Source: Patiria pectinifera
Taxonomy: Eukaryota; Echinodermata; Asteroidea; Valvatida; Asterinidae
Reading direction: 5' to 3'
Assembly: GCA_029964075.1 (NCBI GenBank)
Contig: CM057135.1
Location: forward strand, 6,433,001-6,497,000
Length of the DNA stretch: 64,000 nucleotides
The translations under genes were made by a program, and so were the position numbers. Every line of letters starts with the position of its first letter. Within the stretch, counting starts at the first letter, position 1. A model generated the notes under the pieces. It ran no database searches, was not told where the DNA came from, and was given only the letters and a program-made list of their open reading frames with translations. This document shows positions 53,905 through 64,000 of this stretch, piece by piece.

Positions 53905-55190
53905 ATGAAAACATTATTTAAACTGTAAAATAGCCCAAGCGGTTATTGGAAAGGTGAAAGTGCCGTCGACCATTTACACGAAAAAACCAAAATCGATAAA
54001 AAGGTAATCAGAGATTGGCTTATAAAACAAGCAATCAAGCAAATTTATCTACCGGGTCCTGCGTATGTACCCAGGCCTACGAGTACTTTGCTAGAGTTTG
54101 AAACACCAAACGCCTTTCACCAAATGGATGTGCCATACCTACCCTGGGATAAAGTAAAACGCAAGACTTATAAATACGCTTTGACTGTTGTCGACGTTGC
54201 GAGTCGATACCACGAAGCAGAACCTTTGGTTTTTAAAACGGCGGATTCCACGCGAGATGCTATCGTCAAGATTTACGCGAGATCTCCTTTGAGTTACCCT
54301 AAAACGTTGAGAGTAGACGCCGGTACCGAATTTAAAGGCGCTTTTAAACAATTGATAACCTGGCATGGGTGGCATGGGTGGCTTATGCGTAAAGCGCTCG
54401 CCTCTCACCAAGGTGACCACGGTTCGAATCCAGGCCGCGGATCGCATGTGAGTAGAGTCGTGCGTTGGTTCTCTCCTGTGCCACGAGGGTTTTTCTCCGG
54501 GCCCTCCGGTTTTCCTCCCTCCGGAAAAATCAAACACTTTCGATCTCAGGCTGTGCTCCGTGGTCATATATGGGTCGATGTGGCTGGCAGCCATAGGCGC
54601 CTTCACGTGCCAGCGGCCCGACCATGTTGTAGCCGCGTCCTTCGCAATTCAGCATACCAGCTGCAAGTAAGGATGATTAGCCTCCCAAATTATTATTATA
54701 TTATTATTATAACCTCAAAAAACGTCGAGAGTATCGCAGGCGAGCCCGGAAAAGCCATCGATCGCAGGGTATCGTAGAAAGATTTTAATCTACTTAAAGA
54801 GTAGAAACACGCAATGGGTCGAGCGATTACCTGGCGTGATCCAGGCAATAAACGACGAAACGACAAGATTAACAACTAAAGCACCGTCACAGTCGGTTAA
54901 ACTACCCCAAGTCCGGCAATCGCCGGCTCATCCAGTTAAAACAAAAGAGCAGAATTTACCGCAAGACGCTATGGTTAGAAATTTATATTACCCGGGCGAA
55001 CAAGAGGGGGGTACTTCGAGAAGAGCCACGGATCCCATTTGGAGCGTAGACATCTTCAACGTTGAAAAAAGAACGAGTCAATTTAAAATGGTTAACGGCT
55101 GTATTACCTTCAAGACGGCCCAAAAAGGAGTTTCGTTAGACAAGAGCTTCAAGTCGTACCCGAGGACACACAATTACCACCGTAGTGACC
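53905..55190 (+). pseudogene. Polinton-type rve integrase, interrupted by a SINE
   Basis: From ATG at 53905: an in-frame TAA appears after seven codons (53926-53928). The frame then continues with GYWKGESAVDHLHEK and DWLIKQAIKQIYLPGP (zinc/HTH-like N-terminal region), then the catalytic core with AFHQMDVPYLPWDKV (first Asp), YALTVVDVASRYHEAEPL and TLRVDAGTEFKG (second Asp). The SINE splits the gene at 54355-54361. After it the frame shifts once around 54775, and the C-terminal region follows: GVIQAINDETTRLT, KEQNLPQDAMVRNLYYPGE and RRATDPIWSVDIF. These motifs match integrases of Polinton and adintovirus-like elements, which insert the element into host DNA. Three lesions make it non-functional. 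Confidence 0.8.
54362..54708 (+). mobile_element. tRNA-derived SINE in the integrase gene
   Basis: Flanked by ATAACCT at 54355-54361 and 54709-54715. A-box-like GGCTTATGCGTAAAGCGC, perfect B box GGTTCGAATCC (54421-54431), a CTCCGGGCCCTCCGGTTTTC central block and a (TTA)n tail. The 5' GGCATGGGT is duplicated. A different SINE family from the one at 45.2 kb. Confidence 0.85.
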
Positions 55191-57477
55191 ACATGCCAGC
55201 ATGTTTATACCGTCCGGTAAAATGTACCTCTTTGTGTCCAACGGACTCAACGATAGTTTATTTTGAGATACGGTGTAAAAGATATGATTTTCCGATCTAA
55301 TGTGAGTCACGGTTTCGTAATGAGATTTCTTGTTGAAGATGCAGTCGTAGTAGTGTCGGTGTTTTAATTTCTTAGAGGTGACCGATTTTGTGACACCCTT
55401 GGTTTTTTTCAGGTTGATGTCAGCGGTTAAAATCGAGTACATTTTAGGCCTTATGCAAACGACTTCTTTGATTATTTTACCTCCAAACTCTTCTTTAAAT
55501 CTACAGATCACTTTCTTATTGGTTTGGTCGTACAAAGGATGATCCGTCGGATAATTCGAACGGTCGTATTGTTGTCCGTTTTGCTGAATATCTTTGTATA
55601 AGTCGTCAGTGTGCACTACGAGTACCAAACTGTCTGTATCTGTGTACATCAACCTGATTTACTCTTTGTACTTGTCTTTTAAATGGTTGTAATAAAAATC
55701 GTACATCAGCGTCTTTGAATGATCCGAGATACTCACTCCGCAGTAGATCGGTTTGATTAGAGTAGGTAACCGTCTATCCGATTCTGACATTTTCCTTCGT
55801 CTTACCAATCACGCTGTTGTTCATCAGTTTAAAAAAGTCTTTCTCAAAATCAGAGGTCGCTTTTGTTCTGAGTTGCGTGTTTTTGTCGATGTAAGATGCA
55901 TCCAGATATAACGTAGTGCAAAACATATTTTTGTTTAGGATTTAAGGTACACGTTAATTTTTGCACGTTGCTACTAGGTTCGGTATCCAATAACTCGTTT
56001 TGATAATCAGACATCCATTCTTTTGATCGTGAAGATCGTCTAGGTATTCTCAGTCTACTTCAAAACAGTAACCAGTGTTTGACGTTTTCCTGAGAGATAT
56101 TTTTCCGCGGTAAACTGTGTCGTGGTGTAACATTTAAAATCTTTGTACGGTAGGTATTGACTCATAGCCCAGTATAGATTGTTGGCGTAGAGGTAGGTGA
56201 TGTAACTCGACGTTTCGTTTCGATTATGGTCGGGTAGGTATTTGTTGTTGGCTTTTTGGTATCTCATACCACCCACGCTCGATATCCCACCGCGTCTTGC
56301 AATAGCTCGAGTTTAACTTCCGAGTGTTTTAACAATGCGTCCCACGACAATCCTGGTGCTGTGTAGTAATTAGCTGGATCTAACGCGTAGTTTGTAATAC
56401 ACGTTTGCCTAAAGTTTTCAAATACGCTATCGAGAAATAACGTGTCCACAGTGACGTACAAATCGTGATATTCCCCAAAGTTTTTGACGTTAAACTCGTT
56501 CCACGTCAGTTTAGCTCTGTCGTAGTCCTCTCGCGATATATTTTCGTATTTTAGGCTGTAGTAAAATTGTTCGATGGGGGGTAGGTGGGTCTCTTTAAAT
56601 CTGTCTTTAGATTTAGATAATCTATCCAACGAAGACGCCATAAAATTAAACGAGTCTATAAATCACATATTTCCAATCGAAAACGAAATATACCCGAATT
56701 TCTAGCGATAACTTGTATTTCCCTTTCGTCATCGTACTCTGAAATACTCTGCATGATCAAGTGAGCGTCGTAATTTTGCAGATCGTGAAAGACGACCTGT
56801 ATGGGGGTAAAACCTCGTTTAACTTGTAATTTTAGATTGCAGTAGGCGTGCGCGGCACCTCTATATCTACCCGTGACGTGGCAGTGATCTCTCACCTTTC
56901 TAAATTTGTTGATTTGATTTTCTTTTTGCATTCGAGGCATTTAGACTCGGTAAATCCATTTTTGTTTTCGTACTGATGTTCTTTTATTTGTTTTTCTGTT
57001 TTTGGTTTTCTGGCACTGACAGTTGCTCGAGTAATTGGGATAAATTGGTTTTTCGCAAATCCAACACGTGTTTGTTTTATCATGATGTTCTTTAGCTCGC
57101 TCGTTAAATTTCATGGGTTTTGGTTTTTTAAATATACAATTTATGTCGTTTGTATTTTTAACATTTTATTTACAAACTGCTTTTTGTTTAAACCTGTAGT
57201 TTTTAAATTCTAATATAGGCACATCGTTTTCGACTATCTACTCGTTATTTACATATTTTTGCTTAGCGGTAGGAAATACAATATTTGACGGATGTGTATC
57301 TATACCGTTACAATCGGTCATGTCGGTCATGTGTCTATCTAATTTTACTTGCGTTCTATAATGACACAGGCACCTTCGACAAAAGTATTTCTTACTTTTA
57401 TGTTTTGTAACGTTGTAAATCAATCTCGAAAAATTATTTATCCAGCAGTAGTGATGCTTGTCGCCCTCAGAAAACAA
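55149..57477 (-). pseudogene. polB: Protein-primed type B DNA polymerase, main part
   Basis: Minus-strand fragments in at least five frames, in polymerase order. 57477-57238: a cysteine/histidine block (KYFCRRCLCHYRTQ). 57083-56892: second Cys block. 56940-56656: VRDHCHVTGRYRGAAHAYCN and the exonuclease-like VVFHDLQNYDAHL. 56641-56264: YHDLYVTVDTLFLDSVFENF and PGLSWDALL. 56276-56055: SYITYLYANNLY, where the metal-binding Asp of motif A is a Tyr in this copy. 55652-55149: YTDTDSLV (motif C intact), GGKIIKEVVCIRPKMYS and KRYILPDG. 55660-56050 is too decayed to read. The N-terminal part lies beyond the insertion at 57479-60481. It copies the element's linear DNA in intact relatives. Confidence 0.8.
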
Positions 57478-57478
57478 A

Positions 57479-60400
57479 ATCAGTCAGTCCGCAGCGCACG
57501 CGATAATGAGGTCAAATCCCGAACTTTATGTGCACGGGCTACGTCACGAATCGGCTACGAGACTTACACGTGTTATTGCGAGAGTTTCGCAGCTTTTTTT
57601 TCATGAACTACACGTTGCAAATGAAGTAGCGGGTCTCCAAGATGGCGTGGTAAGTCAGAAGCGAACTTTTTTCTGAACCGAATGATAAAATATGTCGAGA
57701 TTTAGTAAGTTTTTGGCGGAATTTTGTTCACTCGAAGTTGGGCTGTGATTTTGAGGACTATTGTTGTTGTGTTTTTAGTTCCTGCGCCCTGACTGGACTA
57801 GGTAATAATGACGAAAATGATCACCACACATCGATTAAGGAAGCAATGAGCTTTCGTTTGATATGTATTTTAGCTTGTGGCGACATGTTTGTTGTTTTTT
57901 CTGCGACACTTTTCGTGCGCGAGATTTCAGGTTTTTCGGCCATTTCTTTCGGCTTGTACATGCGGATCGTGCATAGGAGCACATGTAATTTTTAGGGTTT
58001 TTGGCATTTTGGGGCATGTTGGGGGTCAATTCGTCATGCATGTAAAACAAAATTATGTACATTTTTCTCATTTTTTTTTTTAAATTTAGGCCTATACAAT
58101 TTTTCAATTCATTACAAAATGGGATCATAAATTTTTGTTCAGCTGCCAAGCTATTTACTCCAAAATCCACTTCTATCAACTTCTATCATGTGTATGGATG
58201 TCTGCTTTTCATGAAGATAGTTAGTTGTTTTTAAATAACTTACAAATAATGTAAGATTTTTTTTCTTAATGCTACCGAAACGGTTTTTGTTCAGTTAATT
58301 TTGGAAAATTCCCTGGGAAAACTATACAACATACCGTGCATTTACGCTATACACTAATTTTCTTTTGGTCATACAAAGAAAAGTCGTGAAGAAAATCCTT
58401 TCGATAAATTTACAATTCTCATATTTTTTCTTTCACTATCAATACAGGAACCTGTTCCAGCCAGTTCAATGCCTCGGTCCTCAGTTGTCGTTGACAGTTT
58501 CATCGCCTCCAACACGGGAACCGTCACGTTCACTTCAGTGCCTTGGTTGGCATGGTCCTCATTTTATGTCGTTGACATTGACAATTTATCATCTCTCACA
58601 CAAGAATGTTTTCTGAGACTCACATTCATGTAGTATTAAGTTCATGTGTGCAGATTTTATGATTTTTGTACTTCAGTGTAAAGGCCGGTTTATATACATG
58701 TACTTGGAAATTTCTCAAGACTACGAATGGAAAGCGACATTGACATCATGAAACCTTCGCTTCAAGTTTGCCGGAATTGAAACATGCTTAACTTTTGTGA
58801 AATTGCAGTGCCGTGACGTCAACAATTTAAATTTGCATTCGCAGAGTATGATCCGGCCTTTATATGTACTGCGTTGTGCAAACAACATCATCACCATTTG
58901 TTGTTGCCATGTTAAACACGGTTATTTAAAGTCATGCCACAGATACCATGCCAAAGACAGCAACCAAAGATTATCTAAAATTTACTACATGTAAACATTG
59001 CTTCATGTACATAATCGTATTAGTGACACTATGCCAAAACTGTGGTTATTGTTATCATCTTCACTTCACTGTAAATTGTTTAAATTGAAACAGTTACTAC
59101 CAGATTTTAGCAGTTTTTAGATTGTAGGAGAGTTGATGATATTTTTGCTTTTGATTTTTTGTTGACGTTTATTTCTTATCCAACGACAGATATTGTCAGA
59201 CATGTACGCCAAAACTCATTTTTTAAAAATGTTTTCCCTTCCTTATGCAAGCTGATTTTTATTCTGGCTGGAAACATGGGTATTATTAACACATGTATTT
59301 GCAATTTGTGATGTGAGATGTCATGAAAAGAAGTTATCTGAGTTTTCCATGAGTGTTTCAAAGCAAGGATGTGATGGTGTAACAATATTATACAAAACTG
59401 ATCTAGTATGTTAATGCTTGCAAGTACATGTACATTATATTTTTAATCTTTGGACAATAATTAAAAATCCATTTAAAAAATAAAAGTAAAGTGTCCTGGT
59501 CAAGACAAACGTTTGTAGAAACTGTCATCAAAGATGAGTCAGCCCAATTAAAAATTAAAATTTAGAATAAAAAAAAATACAACAGGCATTTTATATGAAA
59601 ATATACAGTTCTTATATAAAACAATTCATAACATAAATTCAAAGTTTATAGGATTTTTATAAGTTGTGTTTTGAAAATTGTTTTCAATAAATACAGAAAA
59701 CAAATATCCCTAAATAACTTCAATTTTGTCACATGTACAATTTTTATATTTTGGATTTTATTATTTGATAAAGGGGATACAATTTTGAAGGGAAAAAACC
59801 GTCTATAGGTGTTTACTTACATTGGCCCTGGACACATTTAGAAAATTTCCGAAGGGTTCTACATCGACAACAAAATAGTTCAAAACCTACCATACGTCCC
59901 TGCACAAAATTCCACGTGCGTATTGTAACATGGATACATGAACTACACGTTAGTATGAAATCTTTCGCGATGACGTCATTTTTGGCCAATGAGGGCACGG
60001 GAAAACGACGCACTGTCATGGCGGGATGTTTCATTGTTGGGTTTTTGAAGATCGTTAGAATTTTCTGCGCCCTGACTAGACTAGCTAAAGATCAAAGCGA
60101 AATCGACAATTTTTGGATAAAATATGGCATTATCTCTGACGTTGGTGTGAAATTGAGCTGTGGCCGCTGTCAGAAGATGGAGAATACCGTCGTTTTTTGA
60201 AGGCCAATTCCTTGAGATTGGAAGGTTTTTTTCCCGTTACAAATTTCTCCCTCTAAATATCACGTAATTTCCAATCTGAATTGATAATATAACAGAGTGG
60301 TTCTGTATCTAAAAGAAAATATACATAATATTGATAGTTAACGAATAAAATGGACATTTCGGACCAAATTCCATGCGTCGTCGACAGCTCATTAAGAATT

Positions 60401-60481
60401 CAAAACGAGGTCACGCACCGGAATGCCATGCATACAGCGCACATAAAATGTACAACTTTTCAGTGCGCTGCGGACTGACTG
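57479..60481. mobile_element. 3-kb DNA transposon inserted in the polymerase gene
   Basis: Inverted ends CAGTCAGTCCGCAGCGCAC (57481-57499) and its exact inverse (60463-60481). AAAACAAA (57471-57478) and AAAACAGA (60482-60489) look like an 8-bp target duplication with one mismatch, offset by two bases on the left. Near each end, in direct orientation, CATGAACTACACGTT (57604, 59937) and TGCGCCCTGACT-GACTA (57782, 60068) occur twice. No transposase motif recognised; hAT or P-type would fit the 8-bp duplication. Confidence 0.75.
58448..58633 (+). CDS. Candidate terminal exon inside the 3-kb transposon
   Basis: After a TTTCTTTCACTATCAATACAG acceptor (one base longer than needed), 61 codons are open to TAG 58631-58633. 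The product begins EPVPASSMPRSSVVVDSF and ends QECFLRLTFM. No family recognised. It could be the last exon of the transposon's own gene or a captured host exon; upstream exons were not identified. Confidence 0.3.
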   Translation, partial: EPVPASSMPRSSVVVDSFIASNTGTVTFTSVPWLAWSSFYVVDIDNLSSLTQECFLRLTFM

Positions 60482-61310
60482 AAAACAGATCGATAGGTCG
60501 TGAATCTGCTTTGTAGTTTTTAGACACGTATAACGGATATATGTCCCCCTCATAACCGTATACGTTTATCGTGAAATTATTTTGTCTTTCTATCTTTGGT
60601 ATCTGGTCGATCGGTGTTGGAAAGTCTACGCCTTTAAATTTGAGTCCGTCATCTTTGGTGTATACTCGACGTTCTTCTTTATAAACTTTCTATTTAGGAT
60701 CGTTTTTAATGTTATTTTTTACTTTATCCGTATTCAAGCCAAGAGCAGCTCTCAAAAACCATCTCAAACACTCGTCGTCTTTGTTTTTAATGTTTATCAT
60801 CGCCGTTTTCTGTTTGATACATTTTGGTAGGTCAAAATAAGAACTACCCCTCACGGGGTTAAACCTGTTGATGTTGATATACAACGCCATTATCTTTTTT
60901 AAAACCCAACCCGATCCTTGATTCGTATCCCTTTCATCCTTTTTAAATAGCTGGTCGATGTCTTCGTTTAAACCTGTTTTATTTGACTTTGATTTAAAAC
61001 GACTCTCTGATAGGTAAAATGTGTAGCTTCGATCGTTTCTATCGTACCTTCCGGTTTTGTTTTTTGGTATTTTATTTTGATTTTGAGCTCTATTTTTAAA
61101 CCTCTTAGCTCTCTCAATTCTGACTTGATTTTATTTACAATTTGATCTTTGTGCGTATCAAAAAATCTGACTAAATCGTAATTAAAAAGTCTAGGAATCA
61201 GTTCCCAGTTTCTAAAGTTGTTTCTAAATCTCCTCGTCGCTCTAAACTCAGACTCTTGAAAATTTCGGGTTGCCTAGAGTTTTGAATCGCCAAGAGTAAA
61301 TCTTTTTTAA
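60482..61310 (-). pseudogene. polB: Type B DNA polymerase, N-terminal part
   Basis: Minus strand: 60890-60690 carries LYININRFNPVRGSSYFDLP and INIKNKDDECLRWFLRAALG, the characteristic N-terminal block of Polinton/adintovirus-type polymerases. 61310-60890 holds decayed upstream residues (EATHFTY, NQGSGWV-like). 60690-60482 leads into the transposon insertion after an EGDIYPLYVSKNY-like segment. Together with 55149-57477 this is one gene split by the 3-kb element. Confidence 0.75.
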
Positions 61311-61829
61311 AAAATTGACCATTATAACCCGACGGGTTATTCTAGATCGTAATCATCTACAATCTGTTTGAGCTCATATAGTGTCTTTTTCCTCAAGTTT
61401 TTAAATTGAGCTTCGTAGTTTTTTATCCCGTTGATGTAGATATATATTATATCGCTGGACGTAATCGCGCAGCGTCGCTTTATTCCATCTAGAGAATCCC
61501 TTAACGATTGGCCTAATCGTATCCATCATTTATATATATCAATATAATTTTTTTAAATTTTTTTTTAAGAGGTCAGACTTTTGTATTTATAGGCAATCAG
61601 ACTCACCAGCTTGTGAGAGAGATATTGACATTTTGGCGCTCCATACCTTTTTGCTCATTTTATACTATCCATACCATCGGCGCTCCATACCTGACACGGT
61701 CACATCACACAAAAGACATGCGACCCCTTTCTAGTTCATGACTGTGCACTGTTAAAAATATGCATGGTAACCGACCTTGACTGCCTATTGTACTCGGGTT
61801 GTATAGCCTAAACAATGTCACTACTAAAT
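61311..61829. other. Right flank of the Polinton-like remnant
   Basis: AT-rich, with possible very decayed minus-strand coding to about 61530 (lysine/isoleucine-rich). A GGCGCTCCATACCT motif occurs twice (61636, 61679). No terminal repeat found. Confidence 0.35.
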
Positions 61830-62277
61830 TTCTATCTATCTATCTATCTATCAGGCTACATCCATCCACTGTCGAATGAAGCCCTCCTCATGACGTTTCC
61901 AATCACTTCTGTTTCTGGCTGTCCAAGTCCAAGTTGCTGTTCTCATATATGAAGTTATATCATCTCTCCATCTTTTCTTTGGTCTTCCTCTCCTTCGCTT
62001 TCCCATTCGTGGTTGCCAATCTGTTAATCTGCATGTCCATCTGTTATCCTGAATTCTTGCTACATGCCCTGCCCATCTCCATTTTGCTTCGCTGACTTTC
62101 TCTATGACATCTTCACCCCAGTTTTCTGCCGAATTACTTCATGTTTTACTCTATCTCGTAGGGATAAGTGAAGCATCTGTCTTTCCATAGCTCTCTGTGC
62201 TGTTGAGTTTCTGTTCAAGTTCTTTAGTTAATGACCAAGTTTCTGATCCATAAGTCATAGTGGATAGCACACACTGA
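61830..62277 (-). mobile_element. RTE-like LINE 3' end, 5'-truncated
   Basis: On the minus strand: MTYGSETWSLTKELEQKL (about 62262), a frameshift, then MERQMLHLSLRDRVKHEV, AKWRWAGHVARIQDNRWTC, GKRRRGRPKKRWRDDI and DWKRHEEGFIRQW before TGA at 61851-61853. This is the conserved C terminus of RTE/BovB-like reverse-transcriptase ORFs. The element ends immediately after the stop in a (TAGA)n microsatellite, a typical RTE 3' end. Confidence 0.85.
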
Positions 62278-62797
62278 AAAATTTAGCTTTGGAAATTTCC
62301 AGAAAATCTTTTGCAATTCAGTATTTCCGTGTCATTTCAACATGATATGTCGATAGGTACGGACGTCAACGCTCAACCTGCAGTCACCAGCCAAAAGGTA
62401 AATTGTTTTTAACATTAAAGTAATGGCAATAATGTAGGTTTTCATATTGATTTTGTTCTCTATAAAAACCTATACTGCACAATCACTAAAAGTCTACCCA
62501 CCCATTGGTGTATGTGATGTTTCTGATCAAACATTGAGTGTAATTGCTTTTTTTTACTTCTAATATTTTCAGATGATGACTACCCATCGCAACCTGTGAA
62601 AAAGAGGTTAGGCGGCTTTATAACTTTGCGTCGGGTTTATCGGACAAGCAAGATTTTTCAAAGTACCGCTAATACCATTTTTTAAGTGTAAAAACCTCGA
62701 GATATTTTTTTAAAAAGTAACTTAAAAGTGTACCATTTTGATGTATCTATATGATATAAAAATTGGTTAAAACGCTTACTCACTAAATAAAATTATA
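62278..62797. other. Possible small exon in otherwise empty DNA
   Basis: 62573-62606 (DDYPSQPVKKR) lies between a TTCTAATATTTTCAG acceptor and a GTTAGG donor. A possible partner ends at 62397 (CCAAAAG|GTAAAT). The joint frame is short and meets a stop upstream, so I do not call a gene. Confidence 0.2.
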
Positions 62798-63010
62798 ATG
62801 TCATAAGGATATCGATAGTTCTCCTCGTCTAAATACGGTCATGATGTCATAGGAGAAGTGCACTTCTCCTCGTCTAAATACGTTCATGATGTCATAAAGT
62901 ACACTTCTCCTCTTTTAAATACGGTCATGGTGTCATAGGAGAAGTACACTTCTCCTCTTTTTAATATAGTAACATGATGTCATAGGGGAACTGCACTTCT
63001 CCTATTTTAA
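62798..63010. repeat. Tandem repeat, about 58-bp unit, with internal palindrome
   Basis: Four to five units of CTTCTCCTCGTCTAAATACG-GTCATGATGTCATAGGAGAAGTGCA. Each junction forms an imperfect palindrome GGAGAAGTGCACTTCTCC. Confidence 0.85.
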
Positions 63011-63172
63011 ATCTCTGGTTTATAAATTATATTTTGTTAAAGTTACATGTGTTTTAATAAAGTTAAAACTTTGTTTTGTAAACTTAAGAAAACGCTGTTT
63101 TCTTAAACTGGGCGACTGTAAATATGAAGGGCCTGGCCTTATTCCGAGACTGAGATATTGGGAGTGGGAGAT
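63011..63172. other. Non-coding
   Basis: Nothing recognised. Confidence 0.35.
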
Positions 63173-63345
63173 ATATTTGGGGAGGGATCTATTTGGGGAA
63201 AGGGGAGGGGAAAGGGGAGGGGAAAGGGGAGGGGGATCATTGGCAGGGGGTCATTGGGAGGGGGCGGGGGAGGAGGGAGAGGAGGGGGATCATAGGGGTG
63301 GGGAAGGGGGAGGGGAGGGGTAAAGTCCGGTACCCTCCCTTCTCC
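63173..63345. repeat. G-rich low-complexity tract
   Basis: GGGGAAAGGGGAG repeats and GGAGGGGGCGGGGGAGG-type runs. Many G-runs of three or more make G-quadruplexes possible on the plus strand. Confidence 0.8.
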
Positions 63346-63864
63346 CCTACTCAAAAGGTTAAACATTGGCGACATGGAAAAATCACTGTGTCGTCGCACG
63401 TGCGTGCATATACAAAGATGTATGCAATGGTACTAGCGTACGTACTGCACCGTCCACTAGCGCGTAGCACATGGCTGCGCCGGTCGGGAAGGTTTCGGAT
63501 TAAGTACAAAATGCAATTTTTAAAAATCATGATGATTATCTCGAGAATATCGAAGAGAGCATTTAACTTTTCACTGGCATTTTTTGGAAGAGAAAGACGA
63601 TAATGCCTGATTTTTCCCCACGTACGAATGCAAGTACATGTACGTGGAGTGTACATGTACGTGGAGTTTACATGTACGTTTCGTTAGTTAACAGTCCGTG
63701 GTGCATTTTGTGGCGGTGGGCAAGGGGGGGGGGGTGGAGGGGGACCGTGCCGTGCACGAAGAAGTGTTACCTCGGCATAATTAATGCGTGTGGTGATTCC
63801 TGGCGTAACCCTGACCCCCATCTACTGAGATTAATTGGTGGGGCTTAAACAGTTGCAAGCAAAA
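63346..63864. other. Non-coding upstream of the final ORF
   Basis: TACATGTACGTGGAGT is tandemly repeated near 63633-63680. G10 run near 63726. No gene supported. Confidence 0.4.
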
Positions 63865-64000
63865 ATGGCGCTGAAAAATTTCAAGGAGGAAATTTCAGAA
63901 TGGATACAGGGTGGTAAGCCGTATGAAGAAGTTGCAGATATTTTGAATGAAATTGGAGTTTGGCGCGGCTCTTTAATAGCCATATTCGCGAGAACAACAT
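63865..64000 (+). CDS. 5' end of a possible HTH-type protein, cut by window end
   Basis: ATG in good context (AAAAATGG) opens 45 codons to the window end: MALKNFKEEISEWIQGGKPY then EEVADILNEIGVWRG. The W...G..YEE(I/V)A..L...GV.RG pattern resembles a short helix-turn-helix N-terminal domain seen in invertebrate transposon and integrase-core proteins. After WRG the other frame (FNSHIRENN) fits that pattern better, so a frameshift may be present. Confidence 0.35.
   Translation, partial: MALKNFKEEISEWIQGGKPYEEVADILNEIGVWRGSLIAIFARTT

Larger units (their letters stand above)
52913..61550. mobile_element. Polinton/Maverick (adintovirus-like) remnant
   Basis: The gene set and layout of a Polinton-type element: integrase on plus, and small membrane-type protein, capsid-like protein and protein-primed type B DNA polymerase on minus. 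These are self-synthesising DNA transposons related to animal viruses. Every gene is broken. A SINE (54362-54708) and a 3-kb DNA transposon (57479-60481) are inserted. No terminal inverted repeat could be fixed; the left limit is set by the 16-bp array and the right by the last polymerase-like codons. Packaging ATPase and cysteine protease genes are not seen. Confidence 0.75.

Noticed and set aside
54379-54431. tRNA gene (A and B boxes present)
   Set aside because: No cloverleaf can be drawn. The element has a SINE body, a TTA tail and a target duplication. The B box at 45497-45507 was rejected as a tRNA gene for the same reason.
61832-61852. Independent TCTA microsatellite
   Set aside because: It directly follows the stop codon of the RTE-like LINE and is its normal 3' tail.

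Overview
This window looks like repeat-rich nuclear DNA of a multicellular animal, most likely a marine invertebrate. The evidence is spliceosomal introns with GT..AG borders, tRNA-derived SINEs, metazoan-type LINEs, a Merlin and a MULE transposase, many hAT-like MITEs, a Polinton/adintovirus-type remnant and histone-type 3' stem-loops. There are no operons or Shine-Dalgarno sites. I cannot name the species. Almost all recognisable coding sequence is mobile-element derived, and most of it is broken by stops, frameshifts or nested insertions.

Layout. 0.3-3.5 kb: five small exons, all multiples of three and read in phase 0, from the 3' part of a plus-strand gene whose first exon here resembles the catalytic tail of a tyrosine recombinase. 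1.7-6.1 kb: several terminal-inverted-repeat elements and a foldback array. 6.1-13.9 kb: mostly empty, with a LINE tail, a palindromic element and a short minisatellite. 13.9-14.75 kb: a minus-strand Ty3/gypsy gag-protease fragment. 14.77-19.74 kb: a GC-rich satellite with a higher-order duplication. 19.7-22.3 kb: old long-period tandem duplications, then a 17-bp array. 22.3-25.2 kb: a perfect 355-bp duplication, a spliced MULE transposase pseudogene ending in two histone-type stem-loops, and a 16-bp array in the opposite orientation. 26.2-27.4 kb: a minus-strand DUF3987-like P-loop ATPase with one frameshift. 27.4-39.2 kb: diverged long-period repeats, one unrecognised ORF and two MITEs. 39.3-40.3 kb: a Merlin transposase pseudogene. 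42.2-45.66 kb: a degraded LINE interrupted by a hAT-like element, which itself carries a MITE, and by a SINE. 47.3-47.7 kb: a second MULE tail with the same doubled stem-loop. 48.7-52.9 kb: MITEs and 16-bp arrays. 52.9-61.5 kb: a Polinton/adintovirus-like remnant (capsid-like, small membrane-type protein, integrase, protein-primed type B DNA polymerase), with a SINE in the integrase and a 3-kb DNA transposon in the polymerase. 61.8-62.3 kb: an RTE-like LINE tail. The last 136 bases open a possible new reading frame.

Two observations stand out. First, two separate MULE-family loci carry tandem stem-loops of the replication-dependent histone mRNA type (36 bp apart in both loci) just after the transposase reading frame, each followed at the same spacing by a purine-rich HDE-like element. 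Second, at least five arrays of 16-17 bp units scattered through the window share a GAGTT-type core, and two of them flank the MULE in opposite orientations.

Limits: all homology calls are from recognising sequence motifs by eye. No alignment, search or folding was run.
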